Source of the DNA: Brevibacterium album DSM 18261
Lineage (GTDB): Bacteria; Actinomycetota; Actinomycetes; Actinomycetales; Brevibacteriaceae
Assembly: GCF_000426445.1 (NCBI RefSeq)
Contig: NZ_KE384526.1
Location: forward strand, 1 to 64,000
Direction of reading: 5' to 3'
Length of the DNA: 64,000 nt
Positions 1 through 13,390 of the stretch are shown piece by piece. Each line of letters opens with the position of its first letter. Position 1 is the first letter of the stretch. The position numbers and the translations under genes are program-made. The notes under the pieces were generated by a model that saw only the letters and a program-made list of their open reading frames with translations, had not been told where the DNA came from and made no database searches.

Positions 1-135
1 GCAGGTTACTCACGTGTTACTCACCCGTTCGCCACTCATCCACACCTCAGCAAGCTGAGGGCTTCAGCGTTCGACTTGCATGTGTTAAGCACGCCGCCAG
101 CGTTCGTCCTGAGCCAGGATCAAACTCTCCAAAAA
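1..135 (-). rRNA. rrs: 16S ribosomal RNA, 5' end (partial)
   Basis: The reverse complement contains the universal 27F site (AGAGTTTGATCCTGGCTCAG) followed by the conserved GACGAACGCTGGCGGCGTGC and GTGAGTAACACGTGAGTAACC blocks of bacterial 16S rRNA. The 27F site corresponds to E. coli position 8, which places the mature 5' end near base 135. The remainder of the gene lies outside the window. The V1 region (ACGCTGAAGC...GTGGATGAGTGG) resembles Brevibacterium from memory; this was not checked by search. Confidence 0.97.
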
Positions 136-407
136 CACACAACATTAAGGATGTGTGCGCAATCCTGACCAGTCAATCAAAAACCACACCAACCCCACAC
201 AGGAGGCTGATGGACAGGGTTCTGATTCACCAGCACATAAAACATACTGGCATCATAAAAACAAACAAACACGCTATTGAGTTCTCAAAGAACAGACACA
301 CAAACCCATCCCACCACACACGCACGCGCAGCGCTCAAGGAGAAGTGCTTCGCAGGGGATCCGCTCGGCTGTTCAGCCGCCGTTCACTTCCCTGCGAACG
401 AGATGTA
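136..407 (-). other. rrn leader (transcribed 5' spacer) with boxA-like antitermination element
   Basis: This is the stretch between the rrn promoter and the mature 16S end; it holds no gene. On the minus strand it carries TGTTCTTTGAGAACTCAA at about 277-294, which matches the boxA-type motif found in actinobacterial rRNA leaders. The stretch is AT-richer than the surrounding genes. A predicted ORF here on the plus strand has no protein features and is ignored. Confidence 0.75.
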
Positions 408-436
408 ACTCTATACGCCCCCAGGCCGCCGCGCAA
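408..436 (-). promoter_or_regulatory. Candidate rrn promoter
   Basis: On the minus strand, TTGCGC (431-436) and TAGAGT (408-413) are separated by exactly 17 bp, about 275 nt upstream of the mature 16S end. The -10 resembles actinobacterial rRNA promoters. The -35 is only a partial match. Additional promoters may exist. Confidence 0.55.
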
Positions 437-501
437 CCCGGAATCACGTGGCCTGCGACACACTATCCCGGAGGCAGCTGTGCCTGCGCCCCCATACACG
501 A

Positions 502-554
502 AGTGAGCGGTTTCCGCAGGTTCGCGCGTCGCGAACCTACGGAAACCGCTCACT
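502..554. terminator. Very long near-perfect inverted repeat, probable bidirectional terminator
   Basis: Two 25-nt arms (502-526 and 530-554) are complementary at 24 of 25 positions, with a 3-nt loop. The hairpin lies just downstream of tyrS (stop at 575) and upstream of the rrn promoter. There is no clear T-run after it on either strand, so intrinsic termination is inferred. A repeat-family (REP-like) origin is also possible. Confidence 0.65.
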
Positions 555-574
555 CGGCGGGCCGGGAAGGTGGA

Positions 575-1864
575 TCAGGCACTCACGACGTGGAGCGCAC
601 CGAGGGTCTTCTTCCCCCTGCGCAGCACGACGACACCCTGCTCACCGGCCGGGAGCACATCCTCGGTGCCGAGCACCGCATCCTCCCCCGTCACCTTCGC
701 ATTGTTGACGTACGCACCGCCGTCCTTGAGAGCACGGCGGGCATCGGACTTCGACTTGACGATCCCCGCCTCGGCGAAGGCATCCGCCACCGGCAGGCCC
801 GCGGAGATCGCCGCGGCGCTCACGGTTCCCGAAGGCAGCTCGGCGGTCGCCGCCGCGAGCGTCGCCGGGACGATCTCGCGCAGCTCACCGCCGCGGAAGA
901 GCGCCTCGGCCGCGGCGAAGGCCTGCGCGGCCTGTTCCTCTCCGTGCACCAGCGTCGTGATCTCCTGCGCCAGCTCCTTCTGCGCGATGCGCGTGTGGGG
1001 CGCGGCCTCGAAGCGCTCGCGGATGTCCTCGATCTCCTCGAGCGGCTTGAAGGAGAACACCCTGAGGTACTTGACGACATCGCGGTCGTCGGCGTTGAGC
1101 CAGAACTGGCTGAAGGCATAGGGACTCGTGAGCTCGGGGTCGAGCCACACCGTGCCGCTCTCCGTCTTCCCGAATTTGGTGCCGTCGGCCTTCGTGATGA
1201 GCGGCGTCGCCATCGCGTGCACGCTCTTCTGCTCGACCCGGCGGATGAGATCCGCGCCCGAGGTGAGATTGCCCCACTGGTCGGAGCCGCCGGTCTGCAG
1301 GGTGATGCCGTGGCGGCGATGCAGCTCGAGGTAGTCGTTGCCCTGCAGGATCTGGTAGGAGAACTCCGTGAACGAGATCCCGTGCTCGCTGTTCAGCCGG
1401 GTCGCCACCGTCTCCTTCGCGAGCATCCTGTTGACGGAGAAGTGCTTGCCGATGTCGCGCAGGAAGTCGATCGCGGACATCGGGCCCGTCCAGTCGAGGT
1501 TGTTCACCATCTGCGCGGCATGCGTGCCCTCGAAGTCGAGGAAGCGCTCGATCTGACCGCGGATCTTCTCCACCCAGCCGTCGACGACCTCGCGCGGGTT
1601 GAGCGTGCGCTCCCCCGACATGCGAGGATCGCCGATGAGCCCCGTGGCTCCGCCCACGAGCGCGAACGGATTGTGCCCGGCCAGCTGCAGGCGGCGCGCG
1701 AACAGGATCTGCACCAGATTGCCCATGTGCAGGCTGGGCGCGGTGGGATCGAAGCCCACATAGAAGTTCACCGTCTCCTCGGTGAGCGCGCGCCGGAGCG
1801 CGTCTTCGTCCGTGGACAGTGCCACCAGGCCGCGGGCCTGGAGCTCGCTGAGGATGTCGGTCAC
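575..1864 (-). CDS. tyrS: Tyrosyl-tRNA synthetase
   Basis: Class I aminoacyl-tRNA synthetase that charges tRNA-Tyr in the cytosol. The 429-residue product has the HIGH-type motif as SLHMGN near residues 44-49 after YVGFDPTAPS, the tyrosine-site segment NNLDWT, the KMSKS-type motif as KFGKT, and a C-terminal S4-like RNA-binding domain (KSKSDARRALKDGG). The start chosen is GTG at 1864, preceded by AAAGGAAC at good spacing; a longer frame upstream has no family similarity. It lies downstream of argH, a common actinobacterial arrangement, and ends next to the rrn operon. Confidence 0.97.
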   Translation of the reverse strand: MTDILSELQARGLVALSTDEDALRRALTEETVNFYVGFDPTAPSLHMGNLVQILFARRLQLAGHNPFALVGGATGLIGDPRMSGERTLNPREVVDGWVEKIRGQIERFLDFEGTHAAQMVNNLDWTGPMSAIDFLRDIGKHFSVNRMLAKETVATRLNSEHGISFTEFSYQILQGNDYLELHRRHGITLQTGGSDQWGNLTSGADLIRRVEQKSVHAMATPLITKADGTKFGKTESGTVWLDPELTSPYAFSQFWLNADDRDVVKYLRVFSFKPLEEIEDIRERFEAAPHTRIAQKELAQEITTLVHGEEQAAQAFAAAEALFRGGELREIVPATLAAATAELPSGTVSAAAISAGLPVADAFAEAGIVKSKSDARRALKDGGAYVNNAKVTGEDAVLGTEDVLPAGEQGVVVLRRGKKTLGALHVVSA

Positions 1865-1996
1865 GATGTTCCTTTCACGTCTCTCGCGCCTCCCGCCCCA
1901 GCAGCCGAGTTCCCGGCCGGGTCGCGGTCGTGCGCCGGGGCAAGTGTATCCTTCCCGCCCGCCGCCGGTGCGAGGGCGGAGTCCGGCGGCAGCACG

Positions 1997-2037
1997 GCGC
2001 CCCCGGACCGGAGAGCTGAGTCCCGGCCCGGGGGCGC
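1997..2037 (-). terminator. Candidate terminator between argH and tyrS
   Basis: Perfect 10-nt arms GCGCCCCCGG (1997-2006) and CCGGGGGCGC (2028-2037) flank a 21-nt loop with a second short stem possible. It lies about 25 bases after the argH stop. There is no T-run, so this could also be an intercistronic structure. Confidence 0.4.
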
Positions 2038-2060
2038 GGCTGCCGTCGGAGCGCCCGGCC

Positions 2061-4738
<2,678 letters not shown>

Positions 4739-4769
4739 TGAGATGTCTCCTTGTTCGTTCTCTTCGCGT

Positions 4770-5348
4770 CTATTCTGCGGCATCGCGGCCGGGACCGCTC
4801 GCCTGTCCGTCATCCGTCTCGTGCTCGGGACCGGGGTGGCCCGCGAGCTCGAGGAACAGCCGGGCGATGCGCCCGCCCTCGGTCTCGCCCGAGGCGATCA
4901 CGAGCACCGTGTCATCGCCGGCGATCGTGCCGATCACCCCGCTCATGACGGAGCGGTCGATCGCGCTCGCAAGGTACTGTGCGGCGCCCGGCGGCGTCCG
5001 CAGGACCACGAGCGCCCCGGACCGGACCGCGCTCACGAGCACCTCCTCCAGCAGCCGCTGGAGCTTCGCGTCGAAGACGTCCGCGCCCTGGGCGGAGAAC
5101 AGGCTGGACCTGTCCCCTCCCTCGCCCGGCACGGCGTAGACCCCGCCCGAGGCCGCCCGCACCTTGACCGCGCCGATCTCGCCGAGGTCGCGGGACAGGG
5201 TGGCCTGCGTGACCCGCACGCCGTGCTCGGCGAGCCGGCCCAGCAGCTCGGACTGCGAGGGGATCGGCTCCCGCTCGATGAGCGAGACGATGAGCCGCTG
5301 CCGCGCCGTCTTCGTCTGGGCGTGCTCCGCGGACTGCGGCTGCGTCAT
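4770..5348 (-). CDS. argR: Arginine repressor
   Basis: Transcription factor that binds ARG-box operators with arginine as co-repressor. The 192-residue protein has an N-terminal winged helix ([23 protein letters not shown]...[17 protein letters not shown]) and a C-terminal oligomerisation/arginine-binding domain with [13 protein letters not shown]. The start ATG at 5348 is 1 base from the argF stop. The C-terminus carries a short acidic tail after the usual family end. Lying inside the arg operon, it probably controls its own cluster through the candidate box at argC. Confidence 0.96.
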   Translation of the reverse strand: MTQPQSAEHAQTKTARQRLIVSLIEREPIPSQSELLGRLAEHGVRVTQATLSRDLGEIGAVKVRAASGGVYAVPGEGGDRSSLFSAQGADVFDAKLQRLLEEVLVSAVRSGALVVLRTPPGAAQYLASAIDRSVMSGVIGTIAGDDTVLVIASGETEGGRIARLFLELAGHPGPEHETDDGQASGPGRDAAE

Positions 5349-5349
5349 C

Positions 5350-7531
<2,182 letters not shown>

Positions 7532-7535
<4 letters not shown>

Positions 7536-8446
7536 GACTGTGTTCCCTCCGCGTCGTGCGTCACCATGGTGCCGATGCCCTCCGAGGTGAAGACCTCGAT
7601 GAGGAGCGAGTGCGCCACCCGGCCGTCGATGATGTGGGCCTGGTGCACCCCGGCGTCGAGCGCCTCGAGTGCTGCGGTCATCTTGGGGATCATGCCGGAG
7701 TCCAGGCGCGGCAGGAGCTCGCGCAGCTCTTCCGGGCTGATCCTCGAGATGAGGCTGTCGCGGTCCGGCCAGTCCCGGTAGAGGCCCTCGATGTCGGTGA
7801 GCATGACGAGCTTGTCCGCCCTGAGCCGGCGGGCGATCGCCGCGGCGGCGAGGTCCGCGTTCACATTGAGGGGCTTGCCGGCCTCGCCGCCGGTCTCCGC
7901 GGCGATCGAGCAGATGACGGGCACCCGGCCGGCGTCGAGCAGCTCGTGGAGGAAGTCGGTGTTGACCTGCTGGATCTCTCCCACGCGGCCGAGCTCCACC
8001 ACCTCGCCGTCGACCACGGCGGTCGTGGGGGTGGCGAGCAGCAGGTCCGCGTCCTCACCGGACAGCCCCACGGCGGCATCGCCGTTCATGTTGATCCGGC
8101 TCACGATCTCCCGGTTCACCTGCCCGGACAGGACCATGCGGATGACCTCGGCAGCTTCCTCGCTCGTGACTCGCTGGCCGGCGCGGAACTCGCTTGCGAT
8201 CTGCAGCCGCTCGAGCATCGCGGTGATCTGCGGACCGCCCCCGTGCACGACGACGGGCTTGAGGCCCGCGAAGCGCAGGAAGGCGATGTCATCGGCGAAG
8301 CTCTGCTGGAGCTCCCGGCTGATCATCGCGTTGCCGCCGTACTTGATGACGATGGTGGCCCCGGCGAACTCCTTGATCCAGGGCAGCGCCTCGGTGAGCA
8401 CTGCGGCCTTGGACTGCGCCTGCGCCAGCCGCTCCTCGCTGTTCAT
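7532..8446 (-). CDS. argB: Acetylglutamate kinase
   Basis: Phosphorylates N-acetylglutamate, the second step of arginine synthesis and the usual target of arginine feedback. The 304-residue amino-acid-kinase-family protein has VIKYGGNAM near residue 34, VVHGGGPQI, and the nucleotide-site segment [12 protein letters not shown]. The N-terminal extension before the first strand (about 30 residues) fits arginine-sensitive hexameric kinases, by family knowledge. The ATG has AGAGGAAG upstream, and there is an ATGA overlap with argD. Confidence 0.97.
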
Positions 8447-8536
8447 GGTCTCTTCCTCTGCTGTCGTGTGCCGTCGGCTGTCATGTGCCGCTGCGGACCG
8501 GCCGCGGATGCCGGCGGCCCGCCGGGAGGTGTGCGC

Positions 8537-9697
8537 TCAGGTCGAGTAGGCGCTGTTCTCCTCGACGTAGTCGTGGGTGAGGTCCGAGGTCCACACCGTC
8601 GCGGACTCGCTCCCGGCCTTGAGGTCGATGACGACGTCGACCTTCCGCGAGAACACGACGGTCTCGGGGTCCGCGTCCGGGGCGGAGTTCGCGCACACGC
8701 GCACACCGTTGATCGTGACGTCGATGGTCGTGGGGTCGAACTCCGCATCCGTGACGCCCACCTGGGCCACGACCCGCCCCCAGTTGGGGTCCTCGCCGAA
8801 GATCGCGGCCTTGAAGAGGTTGGACCGGCCGACGGCGCGGCTGACGGTCACGGCGTCGTCGACGCTCACGGCCCCCCGCGTCGTGATCGCGATGTCGTGG
8901 TGGGCTCCCTCCGCATCCGTGTGCAGCTGTGCGGTGAGGTCGAGGCAGGCCTGCGTGACGACTGCGGTGAGCTCGGCCTCGCTCGGGGTCGTGCCCGCCT
9001 CACCCGAGGCCATGAGCACGACGGTGTCGTTGGTCGACATGCACCCGTCCGTGTCGAGCCGGTCGAAGGACTGCGCGGTCGCCGCGCGCAGAGCTCGCTC
9101 GAGCACGTCCTGCTCGACGGCGGCATCCGTGGTGAGGACCACAAGCATCGTCGCGAGGCCCGGTGCGAGCATGCCCGCGCCCTTCGCCATGCCCCCCACA
9201 CGGAAGCCCTCCGCATCGAGTGCGACCGTCTTGGGCACGGTGTCCGTGGTCATGATCGCCTCGGCGGCGGCCTGTCCGTGGGCCTCCCCACTCCCCCGTT
9301 CGGCGATCAGGCCCGGCAGCCCGTCCACGATCCGGTCGCGGAAGTCCTGGCCGCCCACGCCGATGAGACCGGTCGAGCAGACGAGCACATCCGCCGGCGA
9401 GATCTCCAGGAGGGCGGCGGCGCGCTCGGCGGTGAGGTGCGTGGTCTGGAAGCCGAATTCGCCCGTGTAGCAGTTGGCGCCTCCCGAGTTGAGGACGACG
9501 GCGCGGGCCCGCCCGTCCGCACTCGCCCGCTCCGACCACAGGACGGGATTCGCCTTGCAGCGGTTGGACGTGTACACGGCCGCCACGGCATCGGAGGGGC
9601 CGTCGTTGACGACGAGGGCGAGGTCCGACCTGCCGGAGGGCTTGAGGCCCACGGTGAGGCCGGCGGCGGAGAAGCCTGCGGGGTGAGTGACGCTCAT
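8537..9697 (-). CDS. argJ: Bifunctional glutamate N-acetyltransferase / amino-acid acetyltransferase
   Basis: Transfers the acetyl group from acetylornithine back to glutamate, giving the cyclic arginine pathway. The 386-residue protein is an ArgJ/N-terminal-nucleophile precursor; the self-cleavage site lies in KGAGMLAPGLATML (Ala-Thr bond), so it should mature into alpha and beta chains. NSGGANCYTG and EDPNWGRVV are further family motifs. AGGAGAG precedes the ATG. A 90-bp gap with short GC-rich hairpins separates it from argB. Confidence 0.97.
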   Translation of the reverse strand: MSVTHPAGFSAAGLTVGLKPSGRSDLALVVNDGPSDAVAAVYTSNRCKANPVLWSERASADGRARAVVLNSGGANCYTGEFGFQTTHLTAERAAALLEISPADVLVCSTGLIGVGGQDFRDRIVDGLPGLIAERGSGEAHGQAAAEAIMTTDTVPKTVALDAEGFRVGGMAKGAGMLAPGLATMLVVLTTDAAVEQDVLERALRAATAQSFDRLDTDGCMSTNDTVVLMASGEAGTTPSEAELTAVVTQACLDLTAQLHTDAEGAHHDIAITTRGAVSVDDAVTVSRAVGRSNLFKAAIFGEDPNWGRVVAQVGVTDAEFDPTTIDVTINGVRVCANSAPDADPETVVFSRKVDVVIDLKAGSESATVWTSDLTHDYVEENSAYST

Positions 9698-9761
9698 GTG
9701 TTCTCTCCTGGAGGAGGCGGGGTTTCAGCGGGTCGGGGTCGGAGCCGGTCAGGACCGCGGC

Positions 9762-10850
9762 TCAGGGGGCGACGCCGTCCGCGGGGAGGGCGAGCGCCTC
9801 GTCGAGGCCGAGCGCGAGGTGGGCGGACTGGAGCGCCTGGCCCGCAGTGCCGCGCACGAGGTTGTCGAGGGCGACGGACACGAGCACGGTGCCCGCACGC
9901 TCGTCGATGCCGTACTGGATCTGTGCGGTGTTCGAGCCCGTCACGGAGCTCGTGCGCGGCCAGAGCCCCGACGGCAGGACGGTGACGAAGGGCTCCTCGC
10001 GGTACGCCGAGGCGAAGGCCTCCCCCGCGCGGGAGCCGGCCTCGGCGACGGGGACGGTGAGCGGTGCGCTGAGGGTGGCGTGGATGCCACGGGCCACCGG
10101 CACGAGCGTGGGGGTGAAGGAGATGCGGACGCCGCCGTCGTGCTGGGACGCCTCCGGGATCCCGAGGACGCGGGCGAGGTTCTGCTCGATCTCCGGGATG
10201 TGCCGGTGGGTGCCGGCCTGTGCGTACGAGCTCACATCGCCGAGGATCTCACCGGCCAGCAGGTGCGGCTTGAGCGCCTTCCCCGCTCCCGAGACGCCGT
10301 TGGCCAGGGTCGCGGTCAGCCGGGCAGGATCGATGAGACCGGCGGCGACGAGCGGCTGGAGGCCCAGGGTCACGGCGGTGACATTGCAGCCGGGCACCGC
10401 GATGCGGGTCGAGCGCCGGAGCGTCTCGCGCTGCTTCGTTCCGTCGGCGTGCATGAGCTCGGGCAGGCCGTAGTCCCAGCTGCCCTGGTGCTCGCTGCCG
10501 TAGAAGCGCTCCCAGGCCCACGCCGAGGTGAGCCGGTGATCGGCGGCGAGGTCGAGGATGAGGGTCTCGGGACTCGTGGCCGCGAGCTCCGCCGCGATCC
10601 GGCCCGAGGCCCCGTGCGGGAGCGCGAGGACCACGACGTCGTGGCCGGCGAGTGCGCTCGCATCGGAGGGCTGGATGGCGAGATCGGCGAAAGTGGTCAG
10701 ATGGGGCTGGTGGGCGCCGAGCCGCTCCCCCACCGTCGAGTGCCCTGCGACGGTGGTGACTCGCAGCTGCGGATGGCCGGCGAGGAGGCGGAGGACCTCG
10801 CCCCCGGCATAGCCGGTGGCGCCGGAGACGGCGACGGTGAAGGTCTGCAT
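9762..10850 (-). CDS. argC: N-acetyl-gamma-glutamyl-phosphate reductase
   Basis: NADPH-dependent reduction of N-acetylglutamyl phosphate. The 362-residue protein starts with the Rossmann motif VSGATGYAGGEVLRLL and has the catalytic cysteine in IAVPGCNVTAV. The start ATG at 10850 is chosen because a TATGAT -10 lies exactly 7 nt upstream and no Shine-Dalgarno is visible, so the mRNA is probably leaderless; in-frame ATGs at 10856 and 10862 are alternatives. It is the first gene of argCJBDFRGH. Confidence 0.95.
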   Translation of the reverse strand: MQTFTVAVSGATGYAGGEVLRLLAGHPQLRVTTVAGHSTVGERLGAHQPHLTTFADLAIQPSDASALAGHDVVVLALPHGASGRIAAELAATSPETLILDLAADHRLTSAWAWERFYGSEHQGSWDYGLPELMHADGTKQRETLRRSTRIAVPGCNVTAVTLGLQPLVAAGLIDPARLTATLANGVSGAGKALKPHLLAGEILGDVSSYAQAGTHRHIPEIEQNLARVLGIPEASQHDGGVRISFTPTLVPVARGIHATLSAPLTVPVAEAGSRAGEAFASAYREEPFVTVLPSGLWPRTSSVTGSNTAQIQYGIDERAGTVLVSVALDNLVRGTAGQALQSAHLALGLDEALALPADGVAP

Positions 10851-10868
10851 ATGCATAATCATACGCAA
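10851..10868 (-). promoter_or_regulatory. Candidate ArgR operator (ARG box) overlapping the argC -10
   Basis: The imperfect palindrome ATGCATAATCATACGCAA resembles the 18-bp ARG-box pattern (TGNATAATTATNCA type). The minus-strand hexamer TATGAT (10858-10863) lies inside it, 7 nt from the argC start, so a bound repressor would block the promoter. Supported by the argR gene in the same cluster. No second box was clear. Confidence 0.55.
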
Positions 10869-10995
10869 CTTCGCGTTTTTATCCAGCCGCAGGGCGCCCC
10901 GGTTCCGGCACCGCACCATGAGATTACCGCCACAGCCCGCCTCCGGAATCCCTACGATGGTCAGTGCCCGAAGAAGGACGAAGAGGGAGAACAGC

Positions 10996-11979
10996 ATGAC
11001 CGAGCAGATGCAGGCGGTGCGCGCGATGGCGGCCGGCGGGCCGGAGGTCCTCGAGTACGGCGGTGTCGCAGCCCCCGCCGCCGGTCCGGGTGAGCTCCTC
11101 GTGGACGTCCGCGCCTCCGGCGTGAACTTCATCGACACGTACCGCCGCTCCGGGGTCTACCCCATGGACTACCCGCACATCGTGGGCGTCGAGGGCGCGG
11201 GCGTCGTGGCCGAGGTCGGCGAGGGCGTGAGTGATCTCTCCCCCGGCGACCGCGTCGCCTGGCACGATGCGCCCGGCTCGTACGCCGAGCGGGCGGTGGT
11301 GCGTGCCGACATGGCGATGCGCGTGCCCGAGGGGGTCGGCTTCGAGGCTGCCGCGGCCATCCCGCTCCAGGGACTCACCGCGCAGTACCTCGCCACCGGA
11401 TCGCACCGGATCGAGGCGGGCCAGACGGCGCTCGTCCACGCCGCGGCCGGAGGCGTGGGGCTCCTCCTCACCCAGCTCATCAGGCACCTGGGCGGCCGCG
11501 TGATCGGCACCGTCTCCACGGAGGAGAAGGCCGGGCTCGCCCGCGCCGCCGGTGCCGATGAGGTGTTCCTCTACGGCAAGGGGGTCGATGTCGCCCAGAC
11601 CGTCCTCGACCTCACCGACGGCCGCGGCGTCGACGTCGCCTATGACGGCGTGGGGAAGGACACCTTCGACGCCTCGCTGAGGGCGACGGCGGTGCGCGGC
11701 TCGCTCGTGCTCTTCGGCGGAGCGAGCGGCCAGGTGCCCCCGTTCGACATCCAGCGGCTCAACTCCGGCGGGGGCCTCTTCCTCTCCCGGCCCTCGCTGC
11801 AGTGGTTCGTGCGCACGCCCGAGGAGCTCGCCGAGCGCTCGGCCATGCTGTTCGACGGCCTGGAGAACGGCTGGCTGGACTTCCGGGTGGGCCGCACATT
11901 CTCCCTCGGCGAGGCCGCCGAGGCCCACCGCGCCCTCGAGGGCCGCGAGACGACGGGCAAGGTCGTCCTCGTGCCCTGA
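10996..11979 (+). CDS. Zinc-independent quinone oxidoreductase (MDR family)
   Basis: NADPH-dependent medium-chain dehydrogenase/reductase of the quinone oxidoreductase (QOR) type, 327 residues. The N-terminal GroES-like part has GVNFIDTYRRSGVYP and VGVEGAGVV; the nucleotide-binding motif is HAAAGGVGLLL (AxxGGxG), followed by KAGLARAAGADEVF. The zinc ligands of alcohol dehydrogenases are absent. The start ATG follows GGGAGA. It is divergent from argC across a 145-bp gap and is the first gene of a block not belonging to the arg cluster. Confidence 0.92.
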   Translation: MTEQMQAVRAMAAGGPEVLEYGGVAAPAAGPGELLVDVRASGVNFIDTYRRSGVYPMDYPHIVGVEGAGVVAEVGEGVSDLSPGDRVAWHDAPGSYAERAVVRADMAMRVPEGVGFEAAAAIPLQGLTAQYLATGSHRIEAGQTALVHAAAGGVGLLLTQLIRHLGGRVIGTVSTEEKAGLARAAGADEVFLYGKGVDVAQTVLDLTDGRGVDVAYDGVGKDTFDASLRATAVRGSLVLFGGASGQVPPFDIQRLNSGGGLFLSRPSLQWFVRTPEELAERSAMLFDGLENGWLDFRVGRTFSLGEAAEAHRALEGRETTGKVVLVP

Positions 11980-12002
11980 GCGCGGACAGGCACGGCGCCC
12001 GC

Positions 12003-12086
12003 ATGTCGGTCTGCGACGCGATGTGTCGCACCGGGTCGCCGTGTTGCGGGCCCCCGGCCCGCCCCGGTGCCGCGGCCGTACGGTGA
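12003..12086 (+). CDS. Cysteine-rich leader peptide (27 aa), putative attenuator of the sulfur operon
   Basis: A 27-codon ORF (MSVCDAMCRTGSPCCG...) with Cys at positions 4, 8, 14 and 15, ending 62 bases before the SfnB-like gene. Short Cys-rich leader ORFs upstream of sulfur-acquisition operons are known in actinobacteria, and in mycobacteria they act as cysteine-responsive attenuators. There is no Shine-Dalgarno before the ATG, consistent with leaderless translation, but I see no clear -10 either. The protein probably has no function after synthesis. Confidence 0.75.
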   Translation: MSVCDAMCRTGSPCCGPPARPGAAAVR

Positions 12087-12143
12087 CGGCGTTGTGACCG
12101 CACCGACGGTCCGGCGCAGGAGCCGGCCGGGAAAGGGGCCCGC
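12046..12143 (+). promoter_or_regulatory. Putative anti-SD / SD pairing controlling the monooxygenase operon
   Basis: GCGGGCCCC at 12046-12054, beginning inside the second codon of the leader's Cys-Cys pair, is perfectly complementary to GGGGCCCGC at 12135-12143, which contains the Shine-Dalgarno (AAAGGGG) of the next gene. A competing local stem, GGGGC-CC-GCCCC (12135-12146), also covers the SD. A ribosome stalled at the Cys codons would cover the first element and free the SD. The pairing is directly visible; the mechanism is inferred. Confidence 0.6.
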
Positions 12144-12148
12144 CCCAC

Positions 12149-13390
12149 ATGGCAGCAGAGGACGAGTTCGAACGGATCGCAGGGGACTTCCGCGCGATCT
12201 TCGAGGCGGCGGCGCCGGAGGCCGCGGCGCGCGACCGGGAGCACACCCTGCCGGCAGATGCCGTCCGCGCGCTGGCGACGCGAGGGTTCGGCGCGCTCCG
12301 GATCCCGCAGGCCGATGGCGGCCCCGGGCTCAGCCTGCCCCAGACCGCGCGGCTGTGGATCGAGGCCGCCGCCGCGGATGCGAACCTGCCGCAGATCTTC
12401 CGCGGGCAGTTCGCCTTCGCCGAGGACCGCATCCACGCCCGCGACGCCTCCCGGCAGGCATGGCTCGACCGCTTCCTGGCCGGTGAGTTCGTGGGCAACG
12501 CGTGGAGCGAGACGGGGGCGAGCACCACCTCAGGCGCGGCCACCCGGCTCCGCTCGACCCCGCACGGGCTCCGGCTGGAAGGCCGCAAGCACTACACGAC
12601 GGGCACCCTCTACGCGGACTGGGCCGATGTCACCGCAACCGACGATTCCGGCCGCACGGTGGCGGTCATCGTCCCGACCGCGGATCCCGGTGTGAGCGTC
12701 TCGGATGACTGGGACGGCTTCGGCCAGCGGCTCACCGGCACCGGCACCGCCGTGTTCTCCGACGTCCCGGTGGATCCGGCCCATGTCACGGAGCTCACGG
12801 GGCGGTTCAGCTACCAGACGGCCCACTACCAGCTCGTGCTGCTGAGCGTGCTCGCCGGCATCGCCGCACGTGCGGCCTCTGATGTGGCGCTGGCAGTCCG
12901 TGAGCGCACCCGGGTGTACACGCACGGTCTGGCACCCCTGGCCCGCCACGATGGGCAGATCCTCGCCGTCGTCGGCCAGGTCCGCTCCACCGCCTTCGCC
13001 GCCGAGGCCGTCGTGGCGCACGCCGCTGCCGCGCTGCAGCGGGTCTCGGACCTCGAGCACGAGCGCGGTTCGGCCGCGCACCTCGCGGCCTCGGCAGAGG
13101 CCGAGCTCGCCACCGCGCAGGGCCAGGTTGTGCTCTCCGAGCAGGTGCCGCAGGCGCTCGGGCGGCTGTTCGACGCGCTCGGCGCCTCGGGCACTTCGCG
13201 GGAGCTCGGCCTCGACCGGCACTGGCGCAATGCCCGCACCGTCGCCTCGCACAATCCCGTCGTCTACAAGCAGCGGATCATCGGCGACTGGGCCGTCAAC
13301 GGCACCGACCCCGTCCGGCTCTGGGACGTGGGCATCACAGACCGGCCTGCGGAGCAGCCGGACCACACACACGAGGAGGTCCCGGCATGA
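12149..13390 (+). CDS. SfnB-like flavin-dependent monooxygenase (acyl-CoA dehydrogenase fold)
   Basis: A 413-residue protein of the acyl-CoA-dehydrogenase superfamily, SfnB/DszC branch, which oxidises reduced organosulfur compounds using reduced flavin. Visible landmarks are GNAWSETGAS (flavin region), LRLEGRKHYTTGTLYADW, and the C-terminal HWRNARTVASHNPVVYK signature. The substrate is not predictable from sequence. The leader ORF and the following DszA- and DszC-like genes, each coupled by an ATGA overlap, point to sulfur scavenging. Confidence 0.85.
   Translation: MAAEDEFERIAGDFRAIFEAAAPEAAARDREHTLPADAVRALATRGFGALRIPQADGGPGLSLPQTARLWIEAAAADANLPQIFRGQFAFAEDRIHARDASRQAWLDRFLAGEFVGNAWSETGASTTSGAATRLRSTPHGLRLEGRKHYTTGTLYADWADVTATDDSGRTVAVIVPTADPGVSVSDDWDGFGQRLTGTGTAVFSDVPVDPAHVTELTGRFSYQTAHYQLVLLSVLAGIAARAASDVALAVRERTRVYTHGLAPLARHDGQILAVVGQVRSTAFAAEAVVAHAAAALQRVSDLEHERGSAAHLAASAEAELATAQGQVVLSEQVPQALGRLFDALGASGTSRELGLDRHWRNARTVASHNPVVYKQRIIGDWAVNGTDPVRLWDVGITDRPAEQPDHTHEEVPA

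Noticed and set aside
153..506. 117-residue ORF in the rrn leader
   Set aside because: Located within the rRNA leader and promoter on the opposite strand; Arg/Thr/His-rich low-complexity product with no SD.
7556..9985. 809-residue plus-strand ORF
   Set aside because: Antisense to argB and argJ, which have full family motifs. Composition is typical of a shadow frame.
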